Notes under the pieces: generated by a model
What the model saw: only the letters and a program-made list of their open reading frames with translations
Database searches by the model: none
Told to the model about the DNA's origin: nothing
Position numbers and translations under genes: made by a program
Shown here: one piece after another, positions 32,364 through 41,628 of the stretch
How positions within the stretch are numbered: the stretch's first letter is position 1
How the letters are laid out: each line of letters starts with the position of its first letter
Source: Chryseobacterium sp. MEBOG06
Lineage (GTDB): Bacteria; Bacteroidota; Bacteroidia; Flavobacteriales; Weeksellaceae
DNA length: 64,000 nucleotides
Assembly (NCBI RefSeq): GCF_021869765.1
Contig: NZ_CP084580.1
Coordinates: 1,240,001 to 1,304,000, forward strand
Direction: 5' to 3'

Positions 32364-33614
32364 ATGGAAAAAGCTGTTCTTATCACCATCGGTGACGAAA
32401 TCCTTTCCGGGAATACTATAGATACCAATTCTAATTTTATTGCCTCTGAACTAAAGAATATTGGCATAAAAGTTTCGCAAATCTTTACAATTTCAGACGA
32501 AATTGAGACTATCAAAAATACATTGAGCACCGCATTCGAATTGGGAGACCTTATTATTACAACGGGAGGACTGGGGCCTACCAGAGATGATAAAACAAAA
32601 AAAGCGCTGGCAGAATTTTTTAATGATGAAATAGCGCTGGATGAGGTCACTTTTAACCATCTGAAAGGATATATGGAAAGAAGGGGACGTGCTGATATTC
32701 TGGAAAGAAACAGAGAACAGGCATTTGTACCTACAAAATCTTTGGTTTTTCAAAACCATTATGGAACAGCACCATGCATGATGATGGAACAGGATGGGAA
32801 ACTGTGCTACAGTCTTCCCGGAGTTCCTTACGAAGTGAAACCATTGATCAAAGATCAGATTATTCCTTACTTGCAGGAAAAATTTAACCTTCAATATATC
32901 CATACCAGAATTGTATCCGTAGTGGGAATTCCCGAAAGTATTCTTGCAGATACCATTGAAAACTGGGAACTTGCACTTCCTGAAAATCTGGCATTATCTT
33001 ATCTTCCTGTAGGAACAAGAGTTAAGCTGAGGATTACAGCATCAGGAGATAATGAAGCTGCTTTAGAGCAGCAGGTGGAAAATGAAATTCAGCAGCTGCT
33101 TCCTTTATTAGGGGACCATGTTATAGCGGTAACAGAAGATAAAATAGAAAATATTCTGGCAGAAATACTTACTGAAAGAAAGCTGACCATTTCTACAGCA
33201 GAAAGTTGTACAGGAGGAGAGTTGGCGAAAATGATCACTTCCGTTGCCGGGAGTTCAAAATACTTTCTTGGCGGTATAGTCCCTTATGCGACAGAGAGAA
33301 AAATAAAAATTTTAAATGTTTCCAAAGAAACCGTAGATCAGTTTACCGTAGTCAGTGAGCAGGTAGCGCAGGAAATGGCAAAAGGTTGTCAGGAGTTGTT
33401 TGAAACCAATATTTCTCTTTCTACCACTGGTGTTGCAGGACCGGGAAAAGGGGAGGATGGCAATGATGTGGGAACGGTTTTTTATACCATAAGAATCAAT
33501 GATCAGGCAGTGACGTCAAAATTATATATGCCTCATCTGGAAAGACTGGACTTTATGCATTTCGTTTCTCAAAAAGTGATTCAGGATCTTGTGAGTCTTT
33601 TGGTAAATCCTTAG
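32364..33614 (+). CDS. cinA: CinA family nicotinamide mononucleotide deamidase-related protein
   Basis: A 416-residue two-domain CinA. The N-terminal molybdopterin-like domain begins with LITIGDEILSGNTIDTNS and contains GGLGPTRDD. The C-terminal PncC domain (about 260-410) has ISTAESCTGGELA, where the serine is the NMN-deamidase nucleophile, and GVAGPGKGEDGNDVGTVFY. Proteins of this kind recycle NMN and have been tied to competence and drug tolerance in other bacteria. The start at ATG 32364 is just after a long AT-rich stretch. Confidence 0.94.
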   Translation: MEKAVLITIGDEILSGNTIDTNSNFIASELKNIGIKVSQIFTISDEIETIKNTLSTAFELGDLIITTGGLGPTRDDKTKKALAEFFNDEIALDEVTFNHLKGYMERRGRADILERNREQAFVPTKSLVFQNHYGTAPCMMMEQDGKLCYSLPGVPYEVKPLIKDQIIPYLQEKFNLQYIHTRIVSVVGIPESILADTIENWELALPENLALSYLPVGTRVKLRITASGDNEAALEQQVENEIQQLLPLLGDHVIAVTEDKIENILAEILTERKLTISTAESCTGGELAKMITSVAGSSKYFLGGIVPYATERKIKILNVSKETVDQFTVVSEQVAQEMAKGCQELFETNISLSTTGVAGPGKGEDGNDVGTVFYTIRINDQAVTSKLYMPHLERLDFMHFVSQKVIQDLVSLLVNP

Positions 33615-33702
33615 ATTATTTTTTTCTTTTTTAATTTTTTTTTAATTAATTTTAATACGCTTTTTCACACTTTTTGAGAATCATTCATTAAAATTTAAAA
33701 TA

Positions 33703-36700
33703 GTGGAAAATTCCAAACAGATTTTTCAGACCAACAACAAGAAACGCTGGAAAAGCGTACAGTGGAGCAGCCGTTTTTTTATCTTTATTGCGGCTTTACT
33801 TTTTCTTGCTTTAGGGCTGATGATGACCCTGGACAGAAGTCCTAAAATTCCTTTTAAGGAAGACTATAAAGCAGTAATTACTGCCAATAAACCTTATCTT
33901 CAGGAGAATAAGATTTCCAAAGAATATAAAGGATTCAGAAACTTCATTTCTGAAAAAAATATACATACAAGTCTTGCCAAAATAGAAAAGGCGAGAGAAG
34001 AAAGATATAAAAATCAAAACAGAAACTGGGCTCAGTTTCCCGGAGGTATCCGTTCTGCATTCTATGTAGCATGGGATCCTCAGTCTCTGATGTCTTTAAA
34101 AAGAAATATCAGACACGTTAATCTTGTTTTTCCGGAATGGTTTTTCATTGATCCCAAAACAGGAGATCTGAAAACAAATGTAGATCCCGAAGGATATAAG
34201 GTCATCAAAAGAACGGGAGTTGCCGCAATGCCGATGCTGAGTAATAACTCAGACAGAGAATTCCGTTCTGAAGGATTGGTAAAAGTACTTAACGATCCGA
34301 AAAGAAGAACCGCCCTGATTCAAAAAATTACCCAGCAGTGTAAAAAATACCACTTCAAAGGAATCAATATTGACTTTGAAGATATGAATCTGAATTCTGA
34401 TGACAACCTGATTGCCTTTATGAAAGAACTTTCTGAGACTTTCAAACAGAATCAGCTGCTGGTAACCATGGATATTATGACGGATAATGATGATTACAAC
34501 ATTCCCAGATTAGATCCTTATGTAGATTACTTTGTTCTGATGGCTTACGATGAGTATTCCGCGGGAAGTGATGCCGGCCCTGTTTCTTCACAGAAATGGA
34601 TAGAAGCTCAAACCGGTAAAATAGTGAAACAGACTTCTCCTCACAAGATTATTCTTGGGTTGGGAGCTTATGGCTATGACTGGAGCTCCAATAAAGATGA
34701 CAATACTTCTGTGACCTACATGCAGGCGATTACAAAAGCCAGTGCTAGCAAAGCGGTTATTGATTTTAATGACAATACTTTTAACCTTAATTATTCCTAT
34801 ACGGATTCTAAAAATCTGACGCATACTGTATTCTTCAACGATGCCGCTTCTATCTTTAATACGATGCGCTTCTCATCAGAATATCCTTTGGCGGGAACTG
34901 CACTTTGGAGACTGGGGAGTGAAGACAGCAGAGTCTGGAATTTCTATGATAAAGATCTTACTTCTGCAGGTCTTTCCAAGCTGAATTTAAAAACGCTGGA
35001 AAATGTAAAAGGGCAGACGATGGTGGATTATATAGGAGACGGGGAAGTACTGGATGTTCTGAATACTCCTCACGATGGAAAAATCAAATTGGAGATTGAT
35101 CCCAAAGAGAAAATTATTACAGACGAGAATTATATTACCTATCCAAGTTCTTACGAAGTAAAAAAATATGGAAGTGCCCCTCAAAAAGAATTGGTACTGA
35201 CCTTCGACGACGGACCGGATGAAACTTATACCCCGCAGGTGCTGGATATATTATCTAAATACCATGTGCCTGCTGCTTTCTTTCTGGTGGGTTTAAATGC
35301 AGAAAAGAACCTTCCGCTTGTCAAAAGAATTTACCGTGAAGGACATGAAATAGGAAACCATACATTCACGCATGAAAATGTGGCTAAAGTAAGCCCGCAG
35401 AGAGCTTTACTTGAAATGAAACTTACAAGATTACTGATTGAATGTATCACCGGACACAGTACAATTCTATTCAGAGCACCTTATAATGCGGATTCTGAAC
35501 CTACTACTTCAGAAGAGATCATTCCGGTTGCACTGGCAAGACAGCAGAATTATCTGGATATCGGTGAAAGTATTGATCCCGAAGACTGGCAGCCGGGTAT
35601 CAAAGCCGATGAAATTATAAAACGTGTCATGGCGGGTATCAAGCAGCAGAGAGGAAACATCATTCTTCTTCATGATGCAGGAGGTGATACAAGAGAAGAA
35701 ACGGTGAAGGCTTTAAAAGTTTTAATTCCTACTCTACAGAAGCAGGGATATCACTTTACTAATCTTAGAAGTATTCTTCATAAAAGTAAAAACGAGCTTA
35801 TGCCTGAAGTTCCCAAAACGAGATCTTATTATGTGATGCAGCTGAATCTGGTATTGGCTACAGCAATTTATGGAATAAGCCATTTTCTGGTTGCTTTGTT
35901 TACCATTTTCATTGTATTAGGACTGATAAGACTTTTATTAATGGCTTACTGGGCTTTTAAAGAAAGAAAAAAAGAAAAAAAACTAAGCGAGTTTCCAATC
36001 CTGGAATCTTATCCTAAGGTCTCCATTATTGTTCCCGCTTACAATGAAGAAGTAAATATTGTTTCTTCCCTGCATAATCTGTTGAAGCAGACCTACCCGA
36101 ATTTTAACATCATTATGGTAGATGACGGTAGTAAGGATTCTACCTATGCCAAGGCAAAAGAAGCATTCCCGGATCATCCGAAACTGAAAATTTTCTCCAA
36201 AGTAAACGGAGGAAAAGCAACAGCTTTAAATTTCGGTATCTCGCAGACCGATGCAGAATATGTTGTATGTATAGATGCAGACACCAAATTACAGCAGGAT
36301 GCCGTGAAATATCTTATAGCAAGGTTTTTAAATTCAGGTCCTGAAGAAAAAATAGCTGCAGTAGCAGGAAATGTGAAAGTAGGAAATACAGTGAACTGGC
36401 TTACAAGATGGCAGGCAATAGAATATACGACAAGTCAGAATTTTGACAGGCTGGCTTACGCACATATTAATGCGATTACAGTAATTCCGGGCGCTATCGG
36501 AGCATTTAAAAGATCTGTAGTTCTTCAGGTCGGTGGATACTCATCGGATACTTTGGCTGAAGACTGTGATGTTACAGTGAAAATATTGAGAGAAGGATAT
36601 ACGATTGCTAACGAAAATAAAGCAATTGCCGTCACTGAGGCGCCTGAAACCGTTAAACAGTTTTTAAAACAGCGTTTCCGATGGACCTATGGTATCATGC

Positions 36701-37101
36701 AGATGTTCTGGAAACAGAAACAGACTTTCCTTAACCCCAAATATAAAGGATTGGGCCTTTGGGCAATGCCGAATATTTTATTATTCCAATATATCATACC
36801 ATTTTTCTCGCCGCTGGCAGATGTGATCATGTTTTTTGGAATCCTGTCCGGAAACGGAAGTAAAATATTTACCTATTATCTGATATTTCTTTTGGTAGAT
36901 GCTTCCCTGGCTTTAATAGCCTTTATTATGCAAAGGGAAAAAATCACCAATCTTGTGTATATCATTCCGCAGAGATTCGGGTATAGATGGCTGATGTATA
37001 TTGTATTATTTAAAAGTTTAAGAAAAGCACTGAAAGGCGAAATGCAGTCTTGGGGATTCCTGAAAAGAACAGGAAATGTAAAAGAGATAGCAGCTTCTTA
37101 A
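33703..37101 (+). CDS. GH18 - polysaccharide deacetylase - GT2 fusion enzyme
   Basis: A 1132-residue trifunctional membrane protein. After one helix (about 24-43) comes a GH18-type domain (about 115-430) with FKGINIDFEDMN (Asp224, Glu226; the first two acids of the classical motif are K and N, as in YaaH-type enzymes). A NodB/CE4 deacetylase follows at about 495-690 with TFDDGPD (Asp502-503), GNHTFTH (His553, His557), RAPYN and LHDAGG. Two to three helices (about 712-752) lead to a GT2 domain with DDGS (807), DAD (858-860), ED (953-954) and QRFRW (990-994), then further helices. Topology places GH18 and deacetylase in the periplasm and GT2 in the cytoplasm, a one-chain analogue of PgaB plus PgaC. 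The start is GTG; no better in-frame ATG is near. Confidence 0.9.
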   Translation: MENSKQIFQTNNKKRWKSVQWSSRFFIFIAALLFLALGLMMTLDRSPKIPFKEDYKAVITANKPYLQENKISKEYKGFRNFISEKNIHTSLAKIEKAREERYKNQNRNWAQFPGGIRSAFYVAWDPQSLMSLKRNIRHVNLVFPEWFFIDPKTGDLKTNVDPEGYKVIKRTGVAAMPMLSNNSDREFRSEGLVKVLNDPKRRTALIQKITQQCKKYHFKGINIDFEDMNLNSDDNLIAFMKELSETFKQNQLLVTMDIMTDNDDYNIPRLDPYVDYFVLMAYDEYSAGSDAGPVSSQKWIEAQTGKIVKQTSPHKIILGLGAYGYDWSSNKDDNTSVTYMQAITKASASKAVIDFNDNTFNLNYSYTDSKNLTHTVFFNDAASIFNTMRFSSEYPLAGTALWRLGSEDSRVWNFYDKDLTSAGLSKLNLKTLENVKGQTMVDYIGDGEVLDVLNTPHDGKIKLEIDPKEKIITDENYITYPSSYEVKKYGSAPQKELVLTFDDGPDETYTPQVLDILSKYHVPAAFFLVGLNAEKNLPLVKRIYREGHEIGNHTFTHENVAKVSPQRALLEMKLTRLLIECITGHSTILFRAPYNADSEPTTSEEIIPVALARQQNYLDIGESIDPEDWQPGIKADEIIKRVMAGIKQQRGNIILLHDAGGDTREETVKALKVLIPTLQKQGYHFTNLRSILHKSKNELMPEVPKTRSYYVMQLNLVLATAIYGISHFLVALFTIFIVLGLIRLLLMAYWAFKERKKEKKLSEFPILESYPKVSIIVPAYNEEVNIVSSLHNLLKQTYPNFNIIMVDDGSKDSTYAKAKEAFPDHPKLKIFSKVNGGKATALNFGISQTDAEYVVCIDADTKLQQDAVKYLIARFLNSGPEEKIAAVAGNVKVGNTVNWLTRWQAIEYTTSQNFDRLAYAHINAITVIPGAIGAFKRSVVLQVGGYSSDTLAEDCDVTVKILREGYTIANENKAIAVTEAPETVKQFLKQRFRWTYGIMQMFWKQKQTFLNPKYKGLGLWAMPNILLFQYIIPFFSPLADVIMFFGILSGNGSKIFTYYLIFLLVDASLALIAFIMQREKITNLVYIIPQRFGYRWLMYIVLFKSLRKALKGEMQSWGFLKRTGNVKEIAAS

Positions 37102-37109
37102 TATTTGTT

Positions 37110-37117
37110 TAAATTTG
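37110..37117 (+). promoter_or_regulatory. Putative -7 box before first M13 peptidase
   Basis: TAAATTTG, 60 nt before the ATG at 37178. No clear -33 element is seen. Confidence 0.4.
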
Positions 37118-37177
37118 TTTCTCTAAAAAGTAACAAATAGTTAATTAACTATACCTATTATATAAATTGTTATCATA

Positions 37178-39235
37178 ATGAAAAAAATAACGCTTTCTTT
37201 GTTTTTAATAGCAGGGATCTGTACTCAGAATACGATGAGCGCACAAGCAAAAACGGTAAAAACCGCAGTTAATAACGCAGACAAAGGCTTAGACCTTAGC
37301 TTGATGGACACTTCAGTACGTCCACAGGATGATTTTTATAACTATGTAAGCGGAACCTGGATGAAGACCGCTAAAATCCCATCTGACAAACCAACTTGGG
37401 GAAGCTTCAACAAACTGGCTGAAGATACGGATAACAATTCCATGACCATCCTGAATTCTCTTCTGAAAGACAAATTTGCTGACGGAAGTGAGGGGAAAAA
37501 GATTCAGGATCTATACGCTACTTACATGAACATGGAGAAGAGAAATGCTGACGGAATCAAGCCTATTCAGGAAAATCTGAATAAGATTGATGCGATTAAA
37601 AATATGGCTGATCTTCAGACTTACCTGGCTTCTGTAACAAAAGAAGGTGAAAACGTTTTCTACGGATGGGGAGTGGATGCAGACCTTAAAGATTCTAAAA
37701 TGAATGCCGTTTACTTAGGAAATGCTTCTTTAGGTTTAGGAAGAGATTACTATCAGAAAGTAAACGAGAAAAATACAGAAGCAATTGCTGAATATCAGAA
37801 GTATGTAGCTTCAATGCTAAAAGAATTAGGATACAAAAATGCTGATGAAGCAGCAAAAGGTATCGTGAACTATGAAAAAAGCATTGCAAATACGTATCTG
37901 ACAAACGAGCAGAGCCGTGATAATACGCTTCAGTACAATCCTAAGACGATGGCTGAACTTTCCACTTTGGTAAAAGGTGTTGACCTTCCTGGTTACCTTA
38001 AAAAAGTAGGAGTAAATACAGATAAAGTAATTATCAGTGAATTAGGATTCTATAAGAATTTTGATAAATTGGTAAATGCTCAGAATCTTCCGGTGATCAA
38101 GGATTATCTGAAATTCCACATGATCCACGGAAGTGCTTCTTATCTAAGTGAAAACTTAGGAAATATGAAGTTTGCTTTCTATGGTAAATACCTTAGAGGA
38201 CAGCAGGAGCAAAGGGCGCTTAACAAAAGAGGTTTTGAGTTGATCAACGGTTCTTTGGGAGAAGCTTTCGGAAAATTATATGTTGAAAAATATTTCCCTG
38301 CCGAAGCAAAAGCTCAGATGGTTGAACTGATCGACTACTTAAAGAAAAGTTTCGCAGTTCATATCAATAATTTAGCATGGATGTCTTCAACGACTAAGGA
38401 AAAGGCAATGCAGAAACTGAATAAGTTTACTGTAAAAGTTGCTTATCCTGATAAATGGAAAGACTACTCAAAATTGGTAATTCTTCCTGAAGCTAAAGGT
38501 GGTACATTGTACAAAAACCTTCAGAACATCGGTGAATGGCAGTACAATAAAGATTTAGCTAAAATCGGTAAACCAGTTGATAAAACAGAATGGGGTATGA
38601 CTCCACAAACTGTAAATGCATATTACAACCCGGTAAATAACGAGATTGTATTCCCTGCAGCGATTCTTCAGCCGCCATTCTTTAATCCAAAGGCTGATGC
38701 AGCGGTAAACTTTGGTGGAATTGGTGCCGTAATCGGTCACGAAATGAGCCACGGGTTTGATGATTCAGGGGCACAGTTTGACGCAGATGGTAACTTAGTT
38801 GACTGGTGGACTCCGGAAGACAAAGCTAACTTCGAAAAAGCTACAAAAGCGCTTGCTTCTCAATATGACAAATATGAGCCTGTAAAAGGAACTTTCGTAA
38901 ACGGTACCTTCACAAACGGTGAAAACATCGCTGACTTGGGAGGGGTAAATATCGCTTACGATGCTCTTCAGATGTACCTGAAAGATAAAGGAAATCCTGG
39001 GAAAATCAGTGGATTTACTCAGGATCAGAGATTCTTCCTGAGCTGGGCAACCGTTTGGAGAACTTTATCAAGTGAGAAATATATGATCAATCAGGTGAAA
39101 ACAGATCCGCATTCTCCTGGATATTTCAGAAGTTTCGGTCCGCTTATCAACGTTGATGCCTTCTACAAAGCATTTGATGTGAAAAAAGGAGACAAATTAT
39201 ACAAAACACCGGAAGAAAGAATTAAAATCTGGTAA
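37178..39235 (+). CDS. M13 family metallopeptidase (PepO/neprilysin-like), first copy
   Basis: A 685-residue exported zinc endopeptidase. A type I signal peptide (GICTQNTMSAQ) precedes LSLMDTSVRPQDDFYNYVSGTWM, the family start. The zinc site GHEMSHGFDD carries HExxH, with ENIADLGGVNIAYDAL providing the third ligand (ExxAD). The C-terminal HSPGYFRSFGPLINVDAFYKAF is conserved across the family. It probably degrades peptides in the periplasm. The following gene is a close paralogue that is a lipoprotein; only 228 nt separate them. A terminator directly after it makes the second copy a separate unit. Confidence 0.95.
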   Translation: MKKITLSLFLIAGICTQNTMSAQAKTVKTAVNNADKGLDLSLMDTSVRPQDDFYNYVSGTWMKTAKIPSDKPTWGSFNKLAEDTDNNSMTILNSLLKDKFADGSEGKKIQDLYATYMNMEKRNADGIKPIQENLNKIDAIKNMADLQTYLASVTKEGENVFYGWGVDADLKDSKMNAVYLGNASLGLGRDYYQKVNEKNTEAIAEYQKYVASMLKELGYKNADEAAKGIVNYEKSIANTYLTNEQSRDNTLQYNPKTMAELSTLVKGVDLPGYLKKVGVNTDKVIISELGFYKNFDKLVNAQNLPVIKDYLKFHMIHGSASYLSENLGNMKFAFYGKYLRGQQEQRALNKRGFELINGSLGEAFGKLYVEKYFPAEAKAQMVELIDYLKKSFAVHINNLAWMSSTTKEKAMQKLNKFTVKVAYPDKWKDYSKLVILPEAKGGTLYKNLQNIGEWQYNKDLAKIGKPVDKTEWGMTPQTVNAYYNPVNNEIVFPAAILQPPFFNPKADAAVNFGGIGAVIGHEMSHGFDDSGAQFDADGNLVDWWTPEDKANFEKATKALASQYDKYEPVKGTFVNGTFTNGENIADLGGVNIAYDALQMYLKDKGNPGKISGFTQDQRFFLSWATVWRTLSSEKYMINQVKTDPHSPGYFRSFGPLINVDAFYKAFDVKKGDKLYKTPEERIKIW

Positions 39236-39242
39236 TCAATAT

Positions 39243-39272
39243 AAAAACCGTTCAGCAATGAACGGTTTTTGC
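39243..39272 (+). terminator. Intrinsic terminator after first M13 gene
   Basis: Stem AACCGTTCA/TGAACGGTT with a GCAA loop and T run. The hairpin is nearly identical to the one after lipA (19768). Confidence 0.9.
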
Positions 39273-39423
39273 TTTTTTAGATATAAATATGTCAGGATTA
39301 AGAGTACGGTAGTCTGCCTCATAATTTGCCATACAATTTCTAATTTCTCATTTATCATTTTCCACTTTCCAAATTCAGTTTTCCACTTTTTAATTATCCT
39401 TCATCATATATCCTTAAAGTTTG

Positions 39424-39431
39424 TATATTTG
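39424..39431 (+). promoter_or_regulatory. -7 box of second M13 peptidase gene
   Basis: TATATTTG, 32 nt before the ATG at 39464. The rest of the gap (39273-39420) is low-complexity pyrimidine-rich sequence with repeated TTTTCCACTTT-like words and no gene. Confidence 0.55.
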
Positions 39432-39463
39432 GTAAGTTTGTGTAATATCAAAAATTATCTTTA

Positions 39464-41560
39464 ATGAAAAAGCTAAATATTGGAATACTTGCCCTTTCGG
39501 GTATTGTATTTCTTAATTCTTGTGGTGCAGCAAAGACTGCTGGGACAGAGAATAAAACTGAAGCTGCGGCAACTGTAGCAAAGCCTGTGAAAGAAGAAGT
39601 AAAAGAGGAGGGGATCAATTTATCCTATATGGATACCAACGTCCGTCCGCAGGATGACTTTTTTAGCTATGTGAACGGAAATTGGGTGAAAAACACTCAG
39701 ATTCCTTCCGATAAAGCAAATTGGGGATCTTTCAATGCATTGAGAGAAAATGTAGATGATGCTTCATTAGATATATTGAACAAAATTCTTACAGAATCAT
39801 ACCCTGCTGGATCAGAAGGCCAGAAAATTCAGAATCTGTATGCTTCTTTTATGGATACAGCTAAAAGAAATGCAGAAGGGCTGGCTCCTATTAAGGCTGA
39901 TCTTGCAAAAGTTGATGCCATTAAAAATCTTAACGACCTTCAGAAATACCTTTTAGAGGCTACAAGATTAGGGGATAACTCTTTCTACGGATGGAGAGTG
40001 GGCGCAGATATGAAAAACTCTAAGATGAATGCCGTTTATCTTGGAGGTCCGGATCTTGGCTTAGGAAGAGATTATTATCAAAAAGTAAACGAAGCAAATA
40101 CTAAAACGTTAGCAGAATACCAGGCCTATGTTGGAAAGCTATTTGGTGTTTTAGGATATAAAGATTCAACTCAGACCGCACAGAATGTTGTGGATTTTGA
40201 AAAACAGCTTGCCAATTATTTATTGACTCTTGAGCAGAACAGAGATGCCAATCTGAGATACAATCCTAAAAATGTTTCCGAATTATCAGGTCTTGTTAAA
40301 AATGTAGATCTTGCAAAATATCTTAAAGATGCAGGAGTAAATACAGACAGAGTGATCATTGGAGAGCTGAAGTACTATCAGAATATGGATCAGTTTGTGA
40401 CGCAGAAGAATCTTCCTTTATTGAAAGATTACTTGAAATACCATATTATTAATGGGAATGCAAGTAATCTGGATGACAACTTAGAGCAGATCAGATTTGA
40501 CTTTTATGCTAAATATTTACAGGGCCAGAAAGAGCAGCGTCCAATGGACAAAAGAGGACTTACTCTTGTAAATGGAGTTCTTGGAGAAGCTTTTGGTAAA
40601 TTATATGTCGATAAATACTTTACTCCGGAAGCAAAACAGCAGATGGAAACCTATATTGATTATATTTTAAAATCATTCAAAACTCATATTGCCAATATGG
40701 ACTGGATGTCTCCTGAAACAAAAGTAAAAGCTCAGGAAAAACTATCCAAATTTACAGTGAAAATTGCTTATCCGGACAAATGGAAAGACTACAGCCAGTT
40801 GAAAGTTGAATCTCCAAAACAGGGAGCAACATTATATTCCAATCTTCAGAATGTGTCAGCATGGCAATATCAGAGAAGTTTGGATAAAGTAGGCAAACCT
40901 GTTGATAAAACAGAATGGGGAATGTCTCCACAGACAGTAAATGCTTACTATAGCGGATCAAACAACGAAATTGTTTTCCCTGCAGCAATCCTTCAGCCTC
41001 CTTTCTATAACCCTAAAGCTGATGCCGCTGTAAACTTCGGAGGTATTGGAGCTGTAATCGGTCACGAGATCTCTCACGGATTTGATGACAGCGGTTCACG
41101 TTTCGATGGTGATGGTAACCTTAATAACTGGTGGACAGATACTGACCGTAAAAATTTTGATGCAAAAGTAGGTCAGTTAGCAGCTCAGTACAGTGCTTAT
41201 GAACCTGTAAAAGGAAGTTTTGTTAACGGAAAATTCACGAGTGGTGAAAACATTGGTGACCTTGGTGGAGTAGCAGTAGCATACGATGCTCTTCAGATGT
41301 ATCTGAAAGACAAAGGAAACCCAGGGAAAATCAGTGGATTTACTCAGGATCAGCGATTCTTTATGAGCTGGGCAACCGTTTGGAGAACAAAAGCTACCGA
41401 TCAGTATATGACAAATCAGGTGAAAACAGACCCGCACTCTCCGGGAATGTTCAGAGCATTTGGCCCGTTGGTTAATCAGGATTCATTCATCAAGGCATTT
41501 GATATTAAACCTGGAGACAAAATGTACAAAGCCCCTCAGGACAGAATAAAAATTTGGTAA
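39464..41560 (+). CDS. M13 family metallopeptidase lipoprotein, second copy
   Basis: A 698-residue paralogue of the previous gene. The N-terminus is a lipoprotein signal (lipobox FLNSC) followed by an Ala/Glu-rich linker (about 20-50), then LSYMDTNVRPQDDFFSYVNGNW. The zinc site GHEISHGFDD and ENIGDLGGVAVAYDAL are intact, and the last 200 residues are almost the same as in copy one. Both catalytic sets are complete, so both should be active. The lipid anchor would fix this copy to a membrane while the first is soluble. Confidence 0.95.
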   Translation: MKKLNIGILALSGIVFLNSCGAAKTAGTENKTEAAATVAKPVKEEVKEEGINLSYMDTNVRPQDDFFSYVNGNWVKNTQIPSDKANWGSFNALRENVDDASLDILNKILTESYPAGSEGQKIQNLYASFMDTAKRNAEGLAPIKADLAKVDAIKNLNDLQKYLLEATRLGDNSFYGWRVGADMKNSKMNAVYLGGPDLGLGRDYYQKVNEANTKTLAEYQAYVGKLFGVLGYKDSTQTAQNVVDFEKQLANYLLTLEQNRDANLRYNPKNVSELSGLVKNVDLAKYLKDAGVNTDRVIIGELKYYQNMDQFVTQKNLPLLKDYLKYHIINGNASNLDDNLEQIRFDFYAKYLQGQKEQRPMDKRGLTLVNGVLGEAFGKLYVDKYFTPEAKQQMETYIDYILKSFKTHIANMDWMSPETKVKAQEKLSKFTVKIAYPDKWKDYSQLKVESPKQGATLYSNLQNVSAWQYQRSLDKVGKPVDKTEWGMSPQTVNAYYSGSNNEIVFPAAILQPPFYNPKADAAVNFGGIGAVIGHEISHGFDDSGSRFDGDGNLNNWWTDTDRKNFDAKVGQLAAQYSAYEPVKGSFVNGKFTSGENIGDLGGVAVAYDALQMYLKDKGNPGKISGFTQDQRFFMSWATVWRTKATDQYMTNQVKTDPHSPGMFRAFGPLVNQDSFIKAFDIKPGDKMYKAPQDRIKIW

Positions 41561-41578
41561 TTTTACCTTAAATTGTTA

Positions 41579-41628
41579 GAAAAAGAATCCGTCTCACTTT
41601 GGATTGAGACGGATTCTCTTTTTAATAT
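41579..41628. terminator. Strong bidirectional terminator
   Basis: Long stem GAATCCGTCTCA/TGAGACGGATTC with an 8-nt loop and A/T tracts on both sides, between the M13 gene and a convergent gene. Confidence 0.9.

Noticed and set aside
39258..39464. A 68-codon open frame between the two M13 genes
   Set aside because: It starts inside a terminator hairpin, is encoded by low-complexity pyrimidine-rich DNA and overlaps the promoter of the second M13 gene.
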